14,688 nucleotides of DNA from Gemmatimonadota bacterium (GTDB lineage: Bacteria > Gemmatimonadota > Gemmatimonadetes > Gemmatimonadales > Gemmatimonadaceae). The stretch lies in assembly GCA_947457715.1 (NCBI GenBank), contig CANGXK010000026.1, positions 1 to 14,688 on the forward strand. Reading direction: 5' to 3'. Positions 1-8,951 of this stretch are shown one piece after another. The notes beneath the pieces are model-generated. The model did not search any database and was not told where the DNA came from. It saw only the letters and a list, made by a program, of their open reading frames with translations. Each line of letters begins with the position of its first letter. Within the stretch, counting starts at the first letter, position 1. Position numbers and translations under genes: made by a program.

Positions 1-3000
1 CGGCCGCCAGAAGTACCAGCCACTCACCGACGCGGCGGGGTACATGGCGAAGCTCTCGGTCAGCGTGATGCCCGCGCGCGCCGGCACGTCGAGCAGCGAG
101 AAGAGGGTGCCCTTTTCGGCATGGTCGGGGCAGGCTGGATATCCCGGCGCTGGCCGGATGCCCTGATACCGCTCTTTGATCAGCCCGTCGGTGTCGAGCG
201 ACTCGTCGGTGGCGTATCCCCAGAACTCGCGTCGTACGCGCTCGTGCAGGTGCTCGGCGAAAGCTTCGGCCAGACGATCGGCCAGCGCCTGCACCAGGAT
301 CGCACTGTAATCATCGTGCGCTGCGCGATACTCGGCCGCCAGCGCCTCGACGCCATGGCCCGTCGTCACCGCGAACGCCCCGACGTAGTCGACGAGGCCG
401 CTGTCGCGCGGTGCCACGAAGTCCGACAGACACATGTTCGGACGCCCATCCCCCTTCTTGTCGATCTGCTGTCGCAGCATGTGCAGCGGCGTAGTCGCAT
501 CCGAGCCCGGGGTGTCCACGTACAGCAGGATGTCGTCGCCCACCGCATTGGCCGGCCAGAAGCCGAACGCCGCACGCGCCTCGATGCGACCATCGCGGAT
601 CATCTTCGCGAGCATCTCCCGCGCGTCGGCGTACAGCGTGCGCGCGGTCTCGCCAACCACGGGATCCTCGAGAATGGCCGGGTAGTGCCCGGCCAACTCC
701 CACGTTTGAAAGAACGGCGTCCAGTCGATGTACGGCACGAGGTCTTCCAGCGGATACTGCAGCAGCGTGTGGGCGCCGGTGAAGGTCGGTACCGGCACCG
801 GCACCGACAGGTCGATGGTCGCCTTGTTGGCACGCGCGACCTCGATCGGCACCAGCCGCTCGGCCCCGCCCCGCGCCGCACGCGACACGCGAATGTGCTC
901 GTACTCCGCGCGGACCTCGGCGGCGAAGTTCGCCTTGCGCTCGTCGCTCAGCAGCGCGCTGGTGACGCCCACCGCGCGCGACGCATCGAGTACGTGCACC
1001 ACCGGGCCGCTGTAGCTCGGCTCGATCTTGAGCGCCGTATGTGCCTTGCTGGTGGTCGCGCCGCCAATGAGCAGCGGCATGTGCAGTCCGCGGCGCTCCA
1101 TCTCGCTGGCCACGAACGTCATCTCTTCCAGCGATGGCGTGATCAGGCCGGACAAGCCGATCGCATCGGCATTCACCTCGATCGCCTTGTCGATGATGCT
1201 CGCGCAGGGCACCATGACGCCCATGTCGATCACTTCGTAGCCGTTACACTGCAGCACGACGCCCACGATGTTCTTGCCGATATCGTGCACGTCGCCTTTC
1301 ACGGTGGCCATGAGCACGCGGCCCGCCGGCTTGCTGTCTACGGTCTTCAGGGCTTCGATGAACGGGATGAGGTGCGCCACCGCCTTCTTCATCACGCGCG
1401 CACTCTTGACCACCTGCGGCAGAAACAGCTTCCCTTCGCCGAACAGGTCTCCCACCACATTCATGCCGCGCATGAGCGCGCCCTCGATCACCTCGATGGG
1501 ATGCGAGGCGGCGAGACGCGCTTCTTCGGCATCTTCCACCACGAACGTGTCGATGCCGCGCACGAGGGCATGGGCGAGGCGATCCTCGATCGGCAGTCGT
1601 CGCCAGGCGAGATCCTCGGTGGCCTTGGCGGCGCGCCCCTTGGCCTGATCGGCCACCTCCAGCAGCCGCTCGGTGGCATCCTCGCGGCGCGCCAGCACCA
1701 CGTCTTCCACCCGCTCGCGCAGATCGGCGGGAATGTCTTCGTAGGGAATGAGCTGTCCGGCGTTCACGATACCCATGTCCATGCCGGCCCGGATGGCATG
1801 GTACAGGAACACGGCGTGCATCGCTTCGCGCAGCGGATTGTTGCCGCGGAACGAAAAGCTCATGTTGCTCACGCCGCCCGAGACCTTGGCGTACGGCAGC
1901 GTGCGTTTGATCTCCCGTGTGGCGTCGAAGTAGTCGACGGCGTAGCGGGCATGCTCTTCGATGCCGGTCCCGATGGCGAAGATATTGGGATCGAAGATGA
2001 TGTCCTGCGGCGGGAAGCCCACCTGCCTGGTGAGCAGCGTATACGCGCGCGTGCAGATCTCGACCTTGCGGGCCGCCGTGTCGGCCTGCCCCTGCTCATC
2101 GAAGGCCATGACGATCACGGCGGCGCCGTAGCGGCGCACCAGCGTCGCCTGCCGGAGGAACTCCGTTTCGCCTTCCTTGAGCGAAATGGAGTTTACGACG
2201 CCCTTGCCCTGCAGGCACTTGAGTCCCGCCTCGATCACGCTCCACTTGCTGGAGTCGACCATGATCGGCACCCGGGAGATGTCGGGCTCCGAGGCCACCA
2301 GGTTGAGGAACGTGACCATGGCGTGTTCGGCATCCAGCAGCCCCTCGTCCATGTTCACGTCGATCAACTGCGCGCCGCTCTCCACTTGCTGCCGGGCGAC
2401 GACCAGGGCCTCGCTGTAGTTCCCGTCGAGAATGAGCTTCGAGAACTTCGCGCTGCCGGTGACGTTGGTGCGTTCGCCCACGTTCACGAAGTTCGTGGTC
2501 GGGCCGATAGTCATCGGCTCGAGGCCCGACAGCCGGAGCTGCGGCTCGATGTGCGGGATCGCGCGTGGCGCGACGCCCTGCACGGCCTTGGCGATGGCGG
2601 CGATGTGAGCCGGGGTCGTGCCGCAGCATCCGCCGACGATGTTGAGCAGTCCGCTGCGGGCCCATTCGCCGATTTGGGCGCCCATGATCTCGGGCGTCTC
2701 GTCGTAGCCGCCGAAGGCGTTCGGCAGGCCGGCGTTCGGGTGGGCGCTGACGTGGGTGTCGGCGACCCGTGCCAGCTCCTGCACGTAGGCGCGGAGTTGG
2801 TCGGCGCCGAGGGCGCAATTGAGGCCGATGGAGATCGGCTTGACGTGGGCCATCGACGTCCAGAACGCTTCGGTCGTTTGTCCGGAGAGCGTGCGGCCGC
2901 TGGCGTCGGTGATGGTGCCGGAGATCATGACCGGTACACGCGTGCCGGACACGTCGAAGTGCTGCTCGATCGCGAAGAGGGCGGCCTTGGCGTTCAGGGT

Positions 3001-3564
3001 GTCGAAGATCGTTTCGACGAGGAGCACGTCTGCCCCGCCGTCCAGGAGTCCACGAGTGGCCTCGGCGTAGGCCGTGACGAGCTGATCGAACGTGACGTTG
3101 CGGGCACCGGGATTCTCGACTTCGGGCGAGAGCGAGGCGGTGCGATTGGTGGGACCCAACACACCGGCCACAAACCGCGGGCGGCTCGGGTCACGCGCCT
3201 CGCATTCGTCGGCCACGCGCCGGGCCAGCGCTGCGCCGGCCACGTTCAACTCGTACGCGATCGCCTCCATGCCGTAGTCTGCCATGGAGATGGCATTGGC
3301 ATTGAAGGTGTTGGTCTCGAGGATGTCGGCGCCGGCCGCGAGGTATTTGGCGTGAATGGCGCCCACGATCTCCGGCTGTGTGAGCACGAGGAGATCGTTG
3401 TTGCCCTTCAGGTCCCGCGGCCAGTCCGCGAACCGCTCCCCTCGGTATTCCGCCTCGCCGAGGCGGTACTCCTGGAGCATGGTCCCCATGCCGCCGTCAA
3501 GGAGAAGAATGCGTTCGGCGAGGAGATGGCCAAGACGGTGACTTCGGGCGCTGGCGATGGTCAT
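1..3564 (-). CDS. metH: Cobalamin-dependent methionine synthase MetH, 3' end cut by the window edge
   Basis: Transfers the methyl group of 5-methyl-THF to homocysteine through enzyme-bound cobalamin, in the cytosol. The minus-strand frame is open from ATG 3562-3564 to base 1, giving 1188 residues with the standard MetH order. The homocysteine domain (about 1-340) has zinc ligands C250 (in GLNCALG) and C313-C314 (in GGCCGTTP). A pterin domain follows (about 355-620), then a four-helix cap (about 660-745). The B12 domain carries DVHDIGK with the axial His at 760, then SGLITPS and GGATTS. The C-terminal reactivation (AdoMet) domain has [12 protein letters not shown] with Tyr1142. These positions sit 1-3 residues from those of the ~1227-residue E. 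coli enzyme, so only about 40 codons are missing. The last residues seen are SGWYFWRP. No Shine-Dalgarno precedes the start, and the 105-bp upstream gap is too short for, and does not resemble, a cobalamin riboswitch. Divergent from the glycosyltransferase at 3670. Confidence 0.97.
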   Translation of the reverse strand, partial: MTIASARSHRLGHLLAERILLLDGGMGTMLQEYRLGEAEYRGERFADWPRDLKGNNDLLVLTQPEIVGAIHAKYLAAGADILETNTFNANAISMADYGMEAIAYELNVAGAALARRVADECEARDPSRPRFVAGVLGPTNRTASLSPEVENPGARNVTFDQLVTAYAEATRGLLDGGADVLLVETIFDTLNAKAALFAIEQHFDVSGTRVPVMISGTITDASGRTLSGQTTEAFWTSMAHVKPISIGLNCALGADQLRAYVQELARVADTHVSAHPNAGLPNAFGGYDETPEIMGAQIGEWARSGLLNIVGGCCGTTPAHIAAIAKAVQGVAPRAIPHIEPQLRLSGLEPMTIGPTTNFVNVGERTNVTGSAKFSKLILDGNYSEALVVARQQVESGAQLIDVNMDEGLLDAEHAMVTFLNLVASEPDISRVPIMVDSSKWSVIEAGLKCLQGKGVVNSISLKEGETEFLRQATLVRRYGAAVIVMAFDEQGQADTAARKVEICTRAYTLLTRQVGFPPQDIIFDPNIFAIGTGIEEHARYAVDYFDATREIKRTLPYAKVSGGVSNMSFSFRGNNPLREAMHAVFLYHAIRAGMDMGIVNAGQLIPYEDIPADLRERVEDVVLARREDATERLLEVADQAKGRAAKATEDLAWRRLPIEDRLAHALVRGIDTFVVEDAEEARLAASHPIEVIEGALMRGMNVVGDLFGEGKLFLPQVVKSARVMKKAVAHLIPFIEALKTVDSKPAGRVLMATVKGDVHDIGKNIVGVVLQCNGYEVIDMGVMVPCASIIDKAIEVNADAIGLSGLITPSLEEMTFVASEMERRGLHMPLLIGGATTSKAHTALKIEPSYSGPVVHVLDASRAVGVTSALLSDERKANFAAEVRAEYEHIRVSRAARGGAERLVPIEVARANKATIDLSVPVPVPTFTGAHTLLQYPLEDLVPYIDWTPFFQTWELAGHYPAILEDPVVGETARTLYADAREMLAKMIRDGRIEARAAFGFWPANAVGDDILLYVDTPGSDATTPLHMLRQQIDKKGDGRPNMCLSDFVAPRDSGLVDYVGAFAVTTGHGVEALAAEYRAAHDDYSAILVQALADRLAEAFAEHLHERVRREFWGYATDESLDTDGLIKERYQGIRPAPGYPACPDHAEKGTLFSLLDVPARAGITLTESFAMYPAASVSGWYFWRP

Positions 3565-3570
3565 TCAGAT

Positions 3571-3591
3571 AAATTAGCGAGAGCCGTGCCA
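3571..3591 (-). promoter_or_regulatory. Candidate metH promoter close to the start codon
   Basis: Read on the minus strand, TAATTT (3571-3576) lies 6 nt before the metH ATG, the spacing expected of a -10 box for a leaderless mRNA. That agrees with the lack of a ribosome-binding site, but there is no good -35 box. The adjoining TGGCACGGCTCTCGCT (3576-3591) also resembles a sigma-54 site (consensus TGGCACG-N4-TTGCW): GG and GC are 10 bp apart as required, with one mismatch in the -12 part. The two readings compete and either could be chance. Confidence 0.3.
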
Positions 3592-3669
3592 GCGCACCTG
3601 CGCGGCCCGCATCGAGTCGTCCCCCACGCCCTCCGCGGTCCTTAAGGCCAGTATGCAGACACCAGTGAA

Positions 3670-4797
3670 ATGCGCGTCCTGATGGTCGATGCGGCGGGCT
3701 TCTCGCCTCCATACGATTATGCCCTGGCGGCGGCCCTTCGTGGGCGCGGCATCGAGGTGGGGATGGTGGAGCCTCGCGAGACCGGCGCGCTGTGGGGCGA
3801 CCCTGAGGCGTTGCCGACGGCACCCCGCCATCGATGGCGGACGCTGAACCGCATCGGGAAAGGGGTTCGGCACGTCCTGCGTATGCAGCAATTGCTCACA
3901 CGCGTCCGGACCGAGCGTCCTGACATCGTGCATTTCCAGTGGCTGCCGCTGCCCGCCATCGACCGCGTTCTGCTGGGACAGCTGCAGGGGACGGTCCCGC
4001 TGGTCTTCACGATGCACAATACGTCGCTCTTTCACGGCGCGGCGTCATCCGGGGTGCAGGGGTGGAATGCCACGTCGAGCTGTGCCTCGTTCGACCGCAT
4101 CGTCGTGCACAGTCGCTATGGACGCGACTCGGCGCTCCGTGCGGCTCGCGCAACGGAGCGGCAGCTCGTCTGCATCCCGCATGGGGCGTTCACTCACTAT
4201 GCGGAGCTGTGCCCGCCCGAGCGTGCCGATCGTGCCGGACCATTCACGTTCGTGTTCGCTGGATCGATCAAGCCATATAAGGGACTTGACGTCCTCGTGC
4301 GCGCGTTCAGTGCGCTGGTGTCACGGCGGCCCTCGTTGGACGTCCGACTGATCATTGCCGGCAGCCCCGGTCAGGACATGACGCCGCTGCGGGATGCTGC
4401 CGACCAATCGGCGGGAGGCCCCCGAATCGAGTGGCGACTTCGCCATCAGTGTGAACGGGAGCTGGCACAGCTGCTCGCGCATGCCCATGCCATCGTGCTG
4501 CCCTATCGGGAAATCGATCAGAGTGGCGTGCTGCTCGCGGCCGTCGCCATGCATCGCGCGGTGATCGCTTCGGGCATTGGCGGCTTCCCCGAGGTGGTTC
4601 GCGACGGCGAGAACGGGCTGCTCGTGCGTCCTGATGACGCGAATGCCCTGTCCTACGCACTCGAGCGCCTCGCGGATGATGGCGCCCTTCGACTACAGTT
4701 CGAGTCAAGCATGCGCGCGCTGTCGCTTGGCGCGCTCAGCTGGGACACCGTGGCGGCGCAGACGGCATCGATGTATCGCGCGCTGCTGTCGTCTTGA
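3670..4797 (+). CDS. Family-4 glycosyltransferase (GT-B fold), QSGV subtype
   Basis: A 375-residue GT4-type enzyme that probably moves a sugar from a nucleotide donor onto a growing surface glycan on the inner face of the cytoplasmic membrane. The N-terminal Rossmann half starts MRVLMVDAAG and holds TMHNT (114-118) and IPHG (169-172), the junction to the donor half. The donor-binding half has FAGSIKPYKG (196-205), LIIAGSPG (227-234) and GGFPEVVRDGENGLLV (304-319). At the usual EX7E site the sequence is EIDQSGVLLAAVAM (281-294), so the second Glu is replaced by Ala, as I recall for a GT4 branch with a QSGV motif. ATG 3670 is the first start in frame and gives the typical hydrophobic first strand; there is no Shine-Dalgarno. 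It is divergent from metH and 20 bp upstream of the methyltransferase/reductase fusion, so the two are probably co-transcribed. Donor and acceptor cannot be read from sequence. Confidence 0.88.
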   Translation: MRVLMVDAAGFSPPYDYALAAALRGRGIEVGMVEPRETGALWGDPEALPTAPRHRWRTLNRIGKGVRHVLRMQQLLTRVRTERPDIVHFQWLPLPAIDRVLLGQLQGTVPLVFTMHNTSLFHGAASSGVQGWNATSSCASFDRIVVHSRYGRDSALRAARATERQLVCIPHGAFTHYAELCPPERADRAGPFTFVFAGSIKPYKGLDVLVRAFSALVSRRPSLDVRLIIAGSPGQDMTPLRDAADQSAGGPRIEWRLRHQCERELAQLLAHAHAIVLPYREIDQSGVLLAAVAMHRAVIASGIGGFPEVVRDGENGLLVRPDDANALSYALERLADDGALRLQFESSMRALSLGALSWDTVAAQTASMYRALLSS

Positions 4798-4807
4798 TCG
4801 TTCTTCC

Positions 4808-4811
4808 AGGA
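4808..4811 (+). promoter_or_regulatory. Ribosome-binding site fixing the start of the fusion gene
   Basis: AGGA lies 6 nt before ATG 4818. It favours that ATG over an in-frame TTG at 4794, which overlaps the previous stop codon (TTGA) and would add eight residues with no homology role. Confidence 0.65.
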
Positions 4812-4817
4812 ATCCCT

Positions 4818-6692
4818 ATGCAACCGAACTCTGCGCGTTCGCACTCGCTGGCTCGACTCGTCGATCCTGAGCAAGTCGTCGTTTTCGACGGTGCAATGGG
4901 CACGATGCTCTATTCCCGTGGCGTCTTCATCAATCAGTGCTACGACGAACTCGTCCTGCGCTCCCCCGACTTGGTACGGGAGATTCACGCCGCCTACGTG
5001 AAAGCCGGGGCCGAAGTGCTGGAAACCAACACGTTCGGCGCAAACCGGCTTAAGCTCACGCAGTACGGGCTGGAAGGGCAGGTGGCCACGATCAATACGC
5101 GGGCGGCGCAGCTCGCCAGGGAGGCGGCGGGAGAGCAGCGTCTGGTGGCTGGCGCTGTGGGGCCACTCGGCGTGCGGCTCGAGCCGTACGGCGCACTCGG
5201 CCGCGATGAAGCGCGGGAGCTTTTCGTCGAGCAGATGGCGGCACTCAAGGCTGGCGGGGCCGACTGCTTCCTGCTGGAGACGTTCGCCGATCTGGAAGAA
5301 CTCGAGCAAGCCATTCTCGCCGCTCGCTCGGTCGACGCCGCCATGCCGGTGATCGCGCAGGCGACCATCGGTCCCGACCTGCGCACCGCCTACGGCGCGA
5401 GTCCGGAGGACATTGCGCGCGTGCTCGATCGATGGGGCGTTGACGTGATCGGTCTCAACTGCTCGGTGGGGCCGCAGACGATTCTCGAGGCGGTCGAGCG
5501 GATGACGGCGGTCACGCGCAAGAAGATCTCGGCGCAGCCCAACGCCGGTATGCCCCGTGATGTCGGCGGTCGTTCGATGTATATGGCCAGTCCGGAGTAC
5601 ATGGCGACCTATGCACGTCATCTGGTGCAGGCCGGGGCCAAGATCATCGGCGGGTGCTGCGGCACGACGCCGGAGCACATCAAGGCGATGAGTGAGGGCG
5701 TGCGCCCCCTGGCGCCGCGCTCCCGCGTGCTGATTGGTGACGATCGCGCGGCTCTCACCAATGTCGCGAATGAAGGAGCGTCCGGGCGATCGCCCGTGCC
5801 GTTGCCGGAACGCTCCCGTTTCGGCGCAAAGTTGGCCAGTGGTCAGTTCATTACGTCGGTTGAGATCGTACCGCCGCGAGGCGTCGACACCGCGCGCCTC
5901 GAGCAGGACGCAGCAGCGCTGCACGCGGCGGGCGTTGATGCGATCAACGTGCCCGACGGGCCTCGGGCGCAGAGCCGGATGGGGGCGATCGCGACCAGTC
6001 TCATCATCGAGCGTCATGGCATCGAGGCCGTCACGCACTACTGTTGTCGTGACCGCAACTTGCTGGGTATGCTCAGCGACTTGCTTGGCGCGTCGGCACT
6101 TGGGCTGCGCAACATGCTGCTCATCACGGGGGACCCGCCGAAAATGGGTCCGTATCCGGATGCCACGGCCGTGTTCGACATCGATGCCATCGGTCTCACG
6201 AATCTTGTGAGCAAGTTGAATCGCGGGCTCGACCCGGGGAATAATCCCATCGGTGAGCCCACGCGGTTCGTGATCGGTGTCGGGGTGAACCCGGTTGCGC
6301 TCGACCCCGCGCATGAGCTGAAGCGGTTCCATTGGAAGGTCGATGCGGGTGCCGAGTATGCCATCACCCAACCCGTGTTCGATCCGGCTCAGCTGGACAG
6401 GTTCCTGGCAAGCATCGAGGACGTTCGGATTCCTGTGATTGCCGGCATCTGGCCGCTGGTGTCGGCGCGGAATGCCGAGTTCCTGGCGAACGAGGTGCCG
6501 GGCGTGACGGTGCCGCAGGGTGTGCTTGAGCGCATGCGGCGAGCGAGCGAGAAGAGTAAGGAGCACGCCGTGGCGGAAGGCATTGCAATCGCCCGCGAAA
6601 GCCTGGAGCGCGTGCGTGGCACCGTCCAAGGGGTTCAGGTGAGTGCTCCGTTCGGGAAGATCGAACTCGCCCTTCAAGTGTTCGCGCCCTGA
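4818..6692 (+). CDS. Bifunctional homocysteine S-methyltransferase / methylenetetrahydrofolate reductase
   Basis: A 624-residue fusion like Bacillus YitJ (612 residues as I recall). The N-terminal homocysteine-binding barrel (about 10-295) opens with FDGAMGTML and has the zinc ligands C215 (GLNCSVG) and C280-C281 ([10 protein letters not shown]). A linker of about 35 residues leads to a flavin-dependent MTHFR barrel (about 333-620), with the catalytic Glu349 in SVEIVPPRG, THYCCRDRN, and TGDPPKMG carrying the FAD-contacting Asp439. The reductase half turns 5,10-methylene-THF into 5-methyl-THF, the donor used by MetH encoded 1.3 kb away on the other strand. The first half may methylate homocysteine from S-methylmethionine, AdoMet or methyl-THF; the donor cannot be told from sequence. 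There is no B12 domain. It follows the glycosyltransferase by 20 bp, so it is probably expressed from the same transcript. No SAM riboswitch is visible upstream. Confidence 0.94.
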   Translation: MQPNSARSHSLARLVDPEQVVVFDGAMGTMLYSRGVFINQCYDELVLRSPDLVREIHAAYVKAGAEVLETNTFGANRLKLTQYGLEGQVATINTRAAQLAREAAGEQRLVAGAVGPLGVRLEPYGALGRDEARELFVEQMAALKAGGADCFLLETFADLEELEQAILAARSVDAAMPVIAQATIGPDLRTAYGASPEDIARVLDRWGVDVIGLNCSVGPQTILEAVERMTAVTRKKISAQPNAGMPRDVGGRSMYMASPEYMATYARHLVQAGAKIIGGCCGTTPEHIKAMSEGVRPLAPRSRVLIGDDRAALTNVANEGASGRSPVPLPERSRFGAKLASGQFITSVEIVPPRGVDTARLEQDAAALHAAGVDAINVPDGPRAQSRMGAIATSLIIERHGIEAVTHYCCRDRNLLGMLSDLLGASALGLRNMLLITGDPPKMGPYPDATAVFDIDAIGLTNLVSKLNRGLDPGNNPIGEPTRFVIGVGVNPVALDPAHELKRFHWKVDAGAEYAITQPVFDPAQLDRFLASIEDVRIPVIAGIWPLVSARNAEFLANEVPGVTVPQGVLERMRRASEKSKEHAVAEGIAIARESLERVRGTVQGVQVSAPFGKIELALQVFAP

Positions 6693-7132
6693 TCACGCAA
6701 CCGCTCGCGCTACGCGACGGCCGGCGGCTGGCTGAAAAGCTCCGACGGATGGTGGCCCCCCCTCCGTACCGACGAGCGGGATCGGCATGATTCCTGCTCT
6801 GCGATCCTGTGCCGTATTGTCGCGTCCGCAGTGCGGTCTGTAAGCCGCTGGGTGTTTGGGTCTCGAGGGGGCGGGTCGTGCCGATCATCGCTGCGGGGGC
6901 GGTCGACGGGACTTTCAGTAAGTGGTGGCCGTTTCGGTGGTGCTGCTCGAACGGTGCCGGCAACACTCCAGTGCACAGGTTTCCGTGACGTCCGACGCAA
7001 GGCTGTCGTCGACCATCGTCAAGCGTGGCACTTCCGAGAGGCTCGCCAGCCGTTGGCAACGCCCCGCGCGATCATTCGTGCGCCTTTCACTACGCTGCCT
7101 GTGCACGTTCCCAACGCGGCAACCCGTACTCA
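6693..7132 (+). other. 440-bp non-coding leader upstream of the ABC exporter
   Basis: No convincing gene. Short open frames here have no family-like sequence and no ribosome-binding site. A frame continuous with the exporter opens at GTG 7025, but its 36 extra residues look like translated non-coding DNA. GGGGGCGG occurs twice, at 6867-6874 and 6895-6902, 28 bp apart. A possible but poor sigma-70 promoter is TTGTCG (about 6814) with TGTAAG 16 bp on. No hairpin-plus-U-tract terminator is seen after the fusion gene; TCGCG-cta-CGCGA just past its stop is a small hairpin without a T run. Confidence 0.5.
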
Positions 7133-8944
7133 ATGAAGCTGCTTCGGCAGGTCGTCAGACTCCTCACCGGAGCGCAGCGACGTCGCAACCTCGTGCTCCT
7201 GGGCATTCTCCTCCTTTCGGGAGCCGTACAGGTGGTGGGCGTGGTGTCAATCGCACCTTTCGTAGCCCTGCTGTCACGGCCAGAGTTGATCCATAGTACC
7301 CCGCTCATCGAGTGGGCCTATGTTACCAGCGGCATGCAGTCGGACGTGCAGTTCCTGATGCTGTTTGCCTCGATGCTCATGCTGATGATCATCGTCACGA
7401 ATACCATCTCGGCGGTCTCGACCTGGCGCATTTCCGCCGTCGCCATACGGATCGGCAGCGAATTTCAGCAGGACATTTTTCACGGCTTCATGAAGAAGCC
7501 CTTTGAAATGGTTGCGCGCACCAATTCCTCCGAGTTGGTCTCCATCATTGCGAACGACACGAATCGATTCGTGCACATGGTCATGCTGCCGCTGCTCACG
7601 CTGACCAGCCAAGCGATCGTCGTGACGCTAGTGGCCTTTGGCTTGCTCCTGTACGATCCGGCCGTCGCCGTCGGCGCAACGATCATCATCGGCGGTGGAT
7701 ACTTCGCCGTCTTTGGCTATTTGAAGGGACGGTTCCAGCGCAACGGGGACGTCGCGTGGCAGGCAAACAGCTACAAGATTCGCTTGCTCAAGGACAGTCT
7801 TGGCGGCTTGAAGGAGATCAAACTCGCCGGGCTCGAGGCGCAGTATGAAGACGAGTTGGATCGTACGAGCCGCAGCGGGCTCCAGGCGAACGTCATGGTC
7901 GGGTTGCTGGCCGAACTGCCCCGTTTCGCGCTCGAGTCGCTCGCCTTTTGTGCGCTCCTCGCCCTCGGAATCTTCCTGCTCCGATCTGCCCGCGAACCCC
8001 AGCAGATTGTCGGGCTCTTGAGCCTCTATGGTATGGCCGGATACCGCCTGATGCCGGCCGCGCAGGTGATTTTCAAGGCCGCGGCACAGATTCGAGCGAA
8101 TGCGTCCGTCATGGACATCATCGGACCCGCGATCTCCGAAGGACGAAGCGCCTTCCATCCACCTGATGCGGAAGGCGTCCTTCCGAGCCCGGCGGATCAT
8201 CCGATCACGTTTGACGGGGTGACCTTTCGCTATCCGGAGGGAATCGTTGATGTCGTCAGCGCGCTGTCCTTCGTGATTCCGCCGCGCGCCCTCACGGTGA
8301 TTGTCGGATCATCGGGCGCCGGGAAAAGCACCGTTGCAGATCTCCTGTTGGGTCTTCTGACGCCTCTCTCCGGTCGGATTTCGGTTGGTGCCGTGCCCGT
8401 GGACACCATGCCCACCCGCTGGCGCAAGGGACTCGGGTATGTCGCCCAGAACATCTTCCTGCTCGACGACTCGATCACCGCCAACATCGCGTTCGGCTCG
8501 CCGCCCCCGATCGACGACGAGAAGCTGCGATCCGTGGCCGAGCGCGCGAGCGTCCGCGAATTCGCGGATGCGCAGCCGGAAGGCAAGAATGCGCGTGTCG
8601 GCGAGTATGGCAGCCTTCTCAGTGGTGGCCAGCGACAGCGGGTCGGCATCGCGCGTGCACTTTACAAGGACGCCGAGTTGCTGATCATGGATGAAGCAAC
8701 GAGTGCACTCGATGCCATTACCGAACGGGAGATCATCGACACGTTGCTGATGCTCCGTCGCGAGAAAACGGTGGTCATGATCGCGCACCGCGCCTCGACG
8801 ATCCAGGCTGCCGATCATGTCGTGGTGCTCGAACGCGGACGACTCGTGGGAGCCGGTCCCTACGACGTGATGCTCAGGCAGTCGCCGGAGTTTCAGCGCC
8901 TGCTGGCTTCGAGTGATCAGGAGTCCGAAGTCGCCGCAGTGTAA
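7133..8944 (+). CDS. ABC exporter, fused membrane and ATPase domains (PglK/MsbA-like glycolipid flippase)
   Basis: A 603-residue half-transporter that should act as a homodimer in the cytoplasmic membrane. The N-terminal part (about 18-330) has six hydrophobic segments, the first about 19-45 and the second about 72-95, and a coupling region with LGGLKEIKLAGLEAQYE as in the PglK/MsbA type. The ATPase part has Walker A GSSGAGKS with Lys398, a Q-loop (YVAQNIFLLDDSI), the signature LSGGQ at 496-500, Walker B LLIMDE with catalytic Glu521, and the H-loop His552. All catalytic residues are intact. FLLDDSI after the Q-loop and KEIKL in the membrane part are what I associate with flippases of lipid-linked oligosaccharides. 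Neighbouring glycosyltransferases support that over a peptide or drug substrate. Start: ATG 7133 gives the canonical MKLLRQVVRLL lead; no Shine-Dalgarno. It converges on the next gene with 7 bp between stops; AGCGG-gcgtca-CCGCT (8944-8959) could form a weak hairpin there. Confidence 0.9.
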   Translation: MKLLRQVVRLLTGAQRRRNLVLLGILLLSGAVQVVGVVSIAPFVALLSRPELIHSTPLIEWAYVTSGMQSDVQFLMLFASMLMLMIIVTNTISAVSTWRISAVAIRIGSEFQQDIFHGFMKKPFEMVARTNSSELVSIIANDTNRFVHMVMLPLLTLTSQAIVVTLVAFGLLLYDPAVAVGATIIIGGGYFAVFGYLKGRFQRNGDVAWQANSYKIRLLKDSLGGLKEIKLAGLEAQYEDELDRTSRSGLQANVMVGLLAELPRFALESLAFCALLALGIFLLRSAREPQQIVGLLSLYGMAGYRLMPAAQVIFKAAAQIRANASVMDIIGPAISEGRSAFHPPDAEGVLPSPADHPITFDGVTFRYPEGIVDVVSALSFVIPPRALTVIVGSSGAGKSTVADLLLGLLTPLSGRISVGAVPVDTMPTRWRKGLGYVAQNIFLLDDSITANIAFGSPPPIDDEKLRSVAERASVREFADAQPEGKNARVGEYGSLLSGGQRQRVGIARALYKDAELLIMDEATSALDAITEREIIDTLLMLRREKTVVMIAHRASTIQAADHVVVLERGRLVGAGPYDVMLRQSPEFQRLLASSDQESEVAAV

Positions 8945-8951
8945 GCGGGCG

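Noticed and set aside
121..3645. Plus-strand open frame of 1174 codons antisense to metH
   Set aside because: It shares codon register with metH, so its stops would need TTA, CTA or TCA codons in metH, which this GC-rich genome avoids. The translation is rich in His, Arg, Ala and Gly with no recognisable fold, whereas the opposite strand is an unmistakable MetH.
3640..3647. CCTTAAGG palindrome upstream of the first glycosyltransferase
   Set aside because: Eight bases without extended symmetry; expected by chance in a window of this size.
3565..3669. Possible cobalamin or SAM riboswitch upstream of metH
   Set aside because: Only 105 bp is available, with no B12-box-like or SAM-box-like stem set; the best candidate is a simple promoter next to the start codon.
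4653..6677. Minus-strand open frame of 674 codons antisense to the methyltransferase-MTHFR fusion
   Set aside because: Same register effect as over metH; no family-like motifs, and it lies wholly opposite a gene with intact catalytic residues.
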